A stretch of DNA of 27,602 bases, taken from CAVYGB01 sp046734815. Its GTDB lineage: Bacteria > Myxococcota_A > Polyangia > Fen-1088. The position numbers and the translations under genes were made by a program. Every line of letters begins with the position of its first letter. The first letter of the stretch is position 1. The stretch covers positions 1 through 27,602 of the forward strand of contig JBKPRZ010000604.1 in NCBI GenBank assembly GCA_046734815.1, in the 5' to 3' direction. Shown piece after piece: positions 25,123 to 27,602 of the stretch. The notes below the pieces were generated by a model. That model was given only the letters and a program-made list of their open reading frames with translations. It searched no databases and was not told the origin of the DNA.

Positions 25123-25157
25123 AGCGCGCGCCGCCGGCAGCCGTTACGCGTTTTTTT
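25123..25157 (+). terminator. Possible terminator after glk
   Basis: A short stem (AGCGCG at 25123-25128 against CGCGTT at 25147-25152, one G-U pair) with an 18-base loop runs into a seven-T tract at 25151-25157. The T run is striking in such GC-rich DNA, but the stem is weak, so this is a tentative call. Confidence 0.3.
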
Positions 25158-25190
25158 CGACGAGGAAACCGAACGTTTACGAGGCAACGT

Positions 25191-25196
25191 TACACT
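25191..25196 (+). promoter_or_regulatory. -10-like TACACT box before the alpha-CTD-like gene
   Basis: TACACT (four of six consensus bases), six bases (ggctcc), then ATG 25203. There is no Shine-Dalgarno and no clear -35. This places the predicted start on the A of the ATG, as in leaderless genes. Confidence 0.45.
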
Positions 25197-25202
25197 GGCT
25201 CC

Positions 25203-26333
25203 ATGTCGACGCTCGGGAGGAGCTCCCGCTCGGCGCCGGCCGAGCTCCTCCGCCATCCGGCTCCGTCCCCCGAAGAAATCCTCAGCACGCTGCCGATAAA
25301 GCCGCGTACGTACAACAGTCTTCGGCGGTACGTGGCCGGCCGCCCGGCCGAGGCGGGCTGGAGCTTCGGCCGGTTGCTGCAGATCCCCGGCTTCGGCGCG
25401 CGCGCCCTGGAGGACGTTCTGGTGGCGCTCGACTGCCGCGGCGATCGCCCGCTGACCGGGTCGCGCAACGGGCACCGTTTCCTCGATGACGAGCTGGACG
25501 AGCTGCTCTCGGCCCGTCCGGCGCGCCGCCCCCAGCTGGCCACGCCGATGCTGCGGCGGGCGCTGTCGCTGATCGGCGGCCGGCTGCCCGGGTCGGAGGT
25601 CGAGGTGATGCGCTGGCTGCAGAGCGCGGGCCTGGCCCGCGGCCCGGTCGATCTGGGGCAGCTGGAGCGGGCGGCGCGCTTCTCCGAGGCACCGGTCACC
25701 TTCGCGGTGCTCCGGCGCGAGGGGCTGACCCTGGCCCTGCAGCCCGAGCGCCTGCGCCTGGCCTCGCTGGTCTACGCCCTGGCCGTGCGGTCGGTGGTCA
25801 GCTTCGGGCTGGCGCTGGTGCGGCGGATCGGATTTCTGGCACGGACCGAGGACCTCGGGTTCGTGCGGACCGTGCTCACCGCCAGGGACAGCTTCCAGTG
25901 GCTGGATCGGCGGGTGGGCTGGTTCTGGTTCGGCAACCTGAACTCGCAGCTGGTGCGCACCATCGACAACATCCTCTCGGTGGCGGGGGAGGTGCAGCTG
26001 CGCGAGCTGGCCCACGGCCTGTTCCGTCGCTGGTCCCCCGACAACGCCCCCACCCGCCGGACCCTGCAGGTGCTCTGCTCGCAGATCGACAGCCTGGAGG
26101 TGAAGGGCAACGTGGTGCGCCTGCGCGGCCGTGAACGGTCGGGCGCCCTGCCCGAACGCGAGCGCACTCTGCTCCTGCTCTTCCAGACCTGCGGCCCCCA
26201 GATCGAGGGCTACCGCCTGCCGGAGATCTGCCAGCGCATGGGGCTGGAGGCGGGCCCGCTGTGCCGTCAGCTGCGCGCCTCGCCCTTCGTGGTCGAGCGG
26301 CGCCCCGGCGTCTTCCGTCTGATCGGCACCTGA
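25203..26333 (+). CDS. Putative DNA-binding protein with RNA polymerase alpha-CTD-like N-terminal domain
   Basis: A 376-residue protein of no family I can name. Residues 23-77 read like the helix-hairpin-helix fold of the RNA polymerase alpha C-terminal domain (ILSTLPIKPRTYNSLRRY, then SFGRLLQIPGFGARALEDVL). Residues 110-310 are helical with repeated winged-helix character, including FQWLDRRVGWFWFG (231-244) and IDNILSVAGEVQLRELAHGL (254-273). Residues 316-376 look like another winged helix (LPEICQRMGLEAGPLCRQL, then a wing VVERRPGVFRL). There is no sigma-factor region 2 and no enzyme motif. A transcription-related regulator is inferred from domain style only. It starts with a -10-like box six bases upstream of the ATG. 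The tatD-like gene follows after 39 nt. Confidence 0.72.
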   Translation: MSTLGRSSRSAPAELLRHPAPSPEEILSTLPIKPRTYNSLRRYVAGRPAEAGWSFGRLLQIPGFGARALEDVLVALDCRGDRPLTGSRNGHRFLDDELDELLSARPARRPQLATPMLRRALSLIGGRLPGSEVEVMRWLQSAGLARGPVDLGQLERAARFSEAPVTFAVLRREGLTLALQPERLRLASLVYALAVRSVVSFGLALVRRIGFLARTEDLGFVRTVLTARDSFQWLDRRVGWFWFGNLNSQLVRTIDNILSVAGEVQLRELAHGLFRRWSPDNAPTRRTLQVLCSQIDSLEVKGNVVRLRGRERSGALPERERTLLLLFQTCGPQIEGYRLPEICQRMGLEAGPLCRQLRASPFVVERRPGVFRLIGT

Positions 26334-26372
26334 CCGGCGCGAGCGGCGGCCTTCTGGCAAAATGCCGCCACC

Positions 26373-27164
26373 ATGACCGGCCGCGCACCGATCATCGATT
26401 CGCACTGCCATCTCGACTTCGAGGAGTACGGCACCGACCGCAGCGAGACCCTGGCGCGGGCGCGCGCGGCCGGCCTCGTGACCATGATCTGCATCGGCTC
26501 GGGGCGGGATCTGAAGTCGGCCCGATCGGCGGTGGCGCTGGCGGCCGAGGAACCGGACGTGTTCGCGACGGTGGGCATCCATCCCCACGACGTGGCCCAC
26601 ATGGTCGAGACCGACTGGCAGGAGCTGGAGACGCTGGCCCGCGCGCCCCGGGTGGTGGCGATCGGCGAGACCGGCCTCGACTTCCACTACGACCATTCGC
26701 CGCGCGACCAGCAGCGCGAGGCCTTCCGGCGGTTCGTGCGCCTGTGCCACCAGAGCGAGCAGCCGGTGGTCTGCCACATCCGCGAGGCGCACGAGGAGGC
26801 GCGCGCGATCCTGAAGGAAGAGGGCGTTCCCGCCCGGGGCGGCGTCATCCACTGCTTCACCGGTGGCCCCGCCGACGCGGTCGCCTACGTCGAGATGGGC
26901 CTGCACCTGTCTTTTTCGGGGATCCTGACCTTCAAGAACGCCGGCGAGATCCGGGCGGCGGCGGAGATCGCCCCGCTCGACCGGATCCTCGTCGAGACCG
27001 ATGCGCCCTTCCTGGCCCCCCTTCCCCACCGCGGCAAGCGCAACGAGCCGGCCTACATCGTCCACACCGTCGAGCAGCTGGCCCAGCTGCGCAAGCTCCC
27101 CATCGACCAGGTGGCCGAAGCGACCACCGCGAACACCCGCGCGCTGTTCCGCCTGCACCGTTGA
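26373..27164 (+). CDS. TatD-family metal-dependent hydrolase (DNase)
   Basis: A 263-residue TIM-barrel nuclease. Metal ligands are seen in DSHCHLD (9-15, His11 and His13), in IGETGLDFHY (the bridging Glu), in VCHIREAH and IHCFTGG (His), and in LVETDAPFLAP (Asp). TatD proteins act as 3'-5' exonucleases in DNA repair and clean-up and, in some bacteria, as D-aminoacyl-tRNA or RNA-processing factors. The length fits the family. There is no Shine-Dalgarno. The 5' side has nested inverted repeats (GGCGGC/GCCGCC and GGCA/TGCC, 26345-26369). A TIGR02266-like PilZ gene follows at 34 nt. Confidence 0.94.
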   Translation: MTGRAPIIDSHCHLDFEEYGTDRSETLARARAAGLVTMICIGSGRDLKSARSAVALAAEEPDVFATVGIHPHDVAHMVETDWQELETLARAPRVVAIGETGLDFHYDHSPRDQQREAFRRFVRLCHQSEQPVVCHIREAHEEARAILKEEGVPARGGVIHCFTGGPADAVAYVEMGLHLSFSGILTFKNAGEIRAAAEIAPLDRILVETDAPFLAPLPHRGKRNEPAYIVHTVEQLAQLRKLPIDQVAEATTANTRALFRLHR

Positions 27165-27198
27165 CGTTGCGTTCCGTCCCCCGCAAGCTCAAGGGGTC

Positions 27199-27602
27199 AT
27201 GACCGACCTGCCGCTGGTGCGCGTGCGACTGAAGTACCCCGACGTGGACACGTTCACCGAGCGGTTCGCCCCCAACGTCACCCGGGGGGGCATCTTCCTG
27301 GCCTCGCGCGACCCGCGTCCGGTAGGGACGGTGGTCCGCTTCGAGGTCAGCCTGGTCTCGGGTGCCCCGGTGCTGGTGGGCAAGGGCCGCGTGACCTGGA
27401 CCAAGGCCTACGATCCCGCCGAGCCCAACCAGCCCTACGGCATGGGCGTGCAGTTCGTCGAGCTGGATCGGTCGAGCCGCGCGGTGCTGGATCGCCTGCT
27501 GCGCAAGCGCGAGCCCGCCGCCCGGCCCCCAGCCGCGGCGCCGGCCCCACCACCCCGCGCGCCCGGGTCCCCGCCGCCGATCCCCGCCGAGGTGGCCAAG
27601 AC
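27199..27602 (+). CDS. PilZ-like (TIGR02266-type) protein, C-terminus beyond the window
   Basis: The first 134 residues are seen. Residues 1-100 form a PilZ-type barrel of the kind abundant in myxobacteria: VRLKYPDVDTFTERFAPNVT, GGIFLASRDPRPVGTVVRF, GKGRVTWTKAY and YGMGVQFVELD, with the helix SRAVLDRLLRKR. The Arg-rich c-di-GMP motif of classical PilZ is not present at its start; NVTRGGIFL replaces DxSxxG, as is usual in this subgroup, so ligand binding is doubtful. From residue 105 it becomes a Pro/Ala linker (PAAAPAPPPRAPGSPPP), implying a further domain downstream. AAGGGG stands close to the ATG at 27199. The C-terminal partner domain cannot be seen. Confidence 0.82.
   Translation, partial: MTDLPLVRVRLKYPDVDTFTERFAPNVTRGGIFLASRDPRPVGTVVRFEVSLVSGAPVLVGKGRVTWTKAYDPAEPNQPYGMGVQFVELDRSSRAVLDRLLRKREPAARPPAAAPAPPPRAPGSPPPIPAEVAK

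Noticed and set aside
26364..26375. gccgccaccATG, identical to the vertebrate Kozak consensus, before the TatD start
   Set aside because: All surrounding genes are bacterial in content and signals; the match is a chance result of GC-rich sequence.
25053..27158. A 701-codon minus-strand frame opposite glk, the alpha-CTD-like gene and tatD
   Set aside because: The opposite strand carries a TatD nuclease and an ordered regulator-like protein. The minus frame has repetitive Arg/Gln/His composition and crosses gene boundaries.

Overview
The window is very GC-rich, densely coded DNA from what looks like a myxobacterium or relative (Myxococcota, the former Deltaproteobacteria). The basis is the protein families: two PilZ proteins, one of the TIGR02266-like myxobacterial kind; a membrane sensor with a C-terminal domain resembling that of Myxococcus MXAN_5187; a ClpA/B-like AAA+ protein; a TPR-zincin fusion; and several lineage-type proteins with proline-rich tails. 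No rRNA, tRNA, CRISPR array, insertion sequence or phage gene is visible. No gap between genes exceeds 300 bases.

Layout. 1-1954, minus strand: a PQQ-propeller lipoprotein (cut by the window edge) coupled to a HEAT-repeat exported protein, preceded by an unrecognised exported protein. 2059-4965, plus: a Clp-type AAA+ ATPase with a degenerate first ATPase module, then a glycine-zipper exported protein. 4967-9217, minus: a DUF2520 Rossmann protein coupled to nadD, a NamZ-type muramidase and a two-TM Cache/HAMP sensor. 9396-11217, plus: a PilZ protein and a single-TM coiled-coil protein. 11239-13379, minus: an arginase-superfamily enzyme coupled to a TPR-zincin protein. 13567-16796, plus: a long phosphohexomutase coupled to a YvcK/CofD-like gluconeogenesis factor. 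16801-20251, minus: kamA-like lysine 2,3-aminomutase, a Cys-rich unknown and citrate synthase as one tight operon. 20313-21872, minus: infA and an HtrA-type protease. 21969-27602, plus: an RpiB-Pgi fusion, glucokinase, a putative transcription regulator with an RNA polymerase alpha-CTD-like domain, a TatD nuclease and a truncated PilZ protein.

How they fit together. Much of the right half serves central carbon metabolism. Glucokinase makes glucose-6-phosphate. The phosphohexomutase and phosphoglucose isomerase interconvert it with glucose-1-phosphate and fructose-6-phosphate. RpiB isomerises pentose phosphates, YvcK is a family tied to gluconeogenic growth and envelope balance, and citrate synthase opens the TCA cycle. 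The rest are housekeeping (infA, nadD, tatD), envelope quality control and turnover (HtrA, NamZ), and lineage-specific signalling or unknown proteins.

The most unusual items are: the RpiB-Pgi fusion; a set of gene starts that lack a Shine-Dalgarno but carry a TAnnnT -10-like box exactly 6 nt upstream, suggesting leaderless mRNAs; a NamZ gene whose conserved N-terminus extends past any ATG/GTG/TTG codon; and the kamA / Cys-rich / gltA operon.
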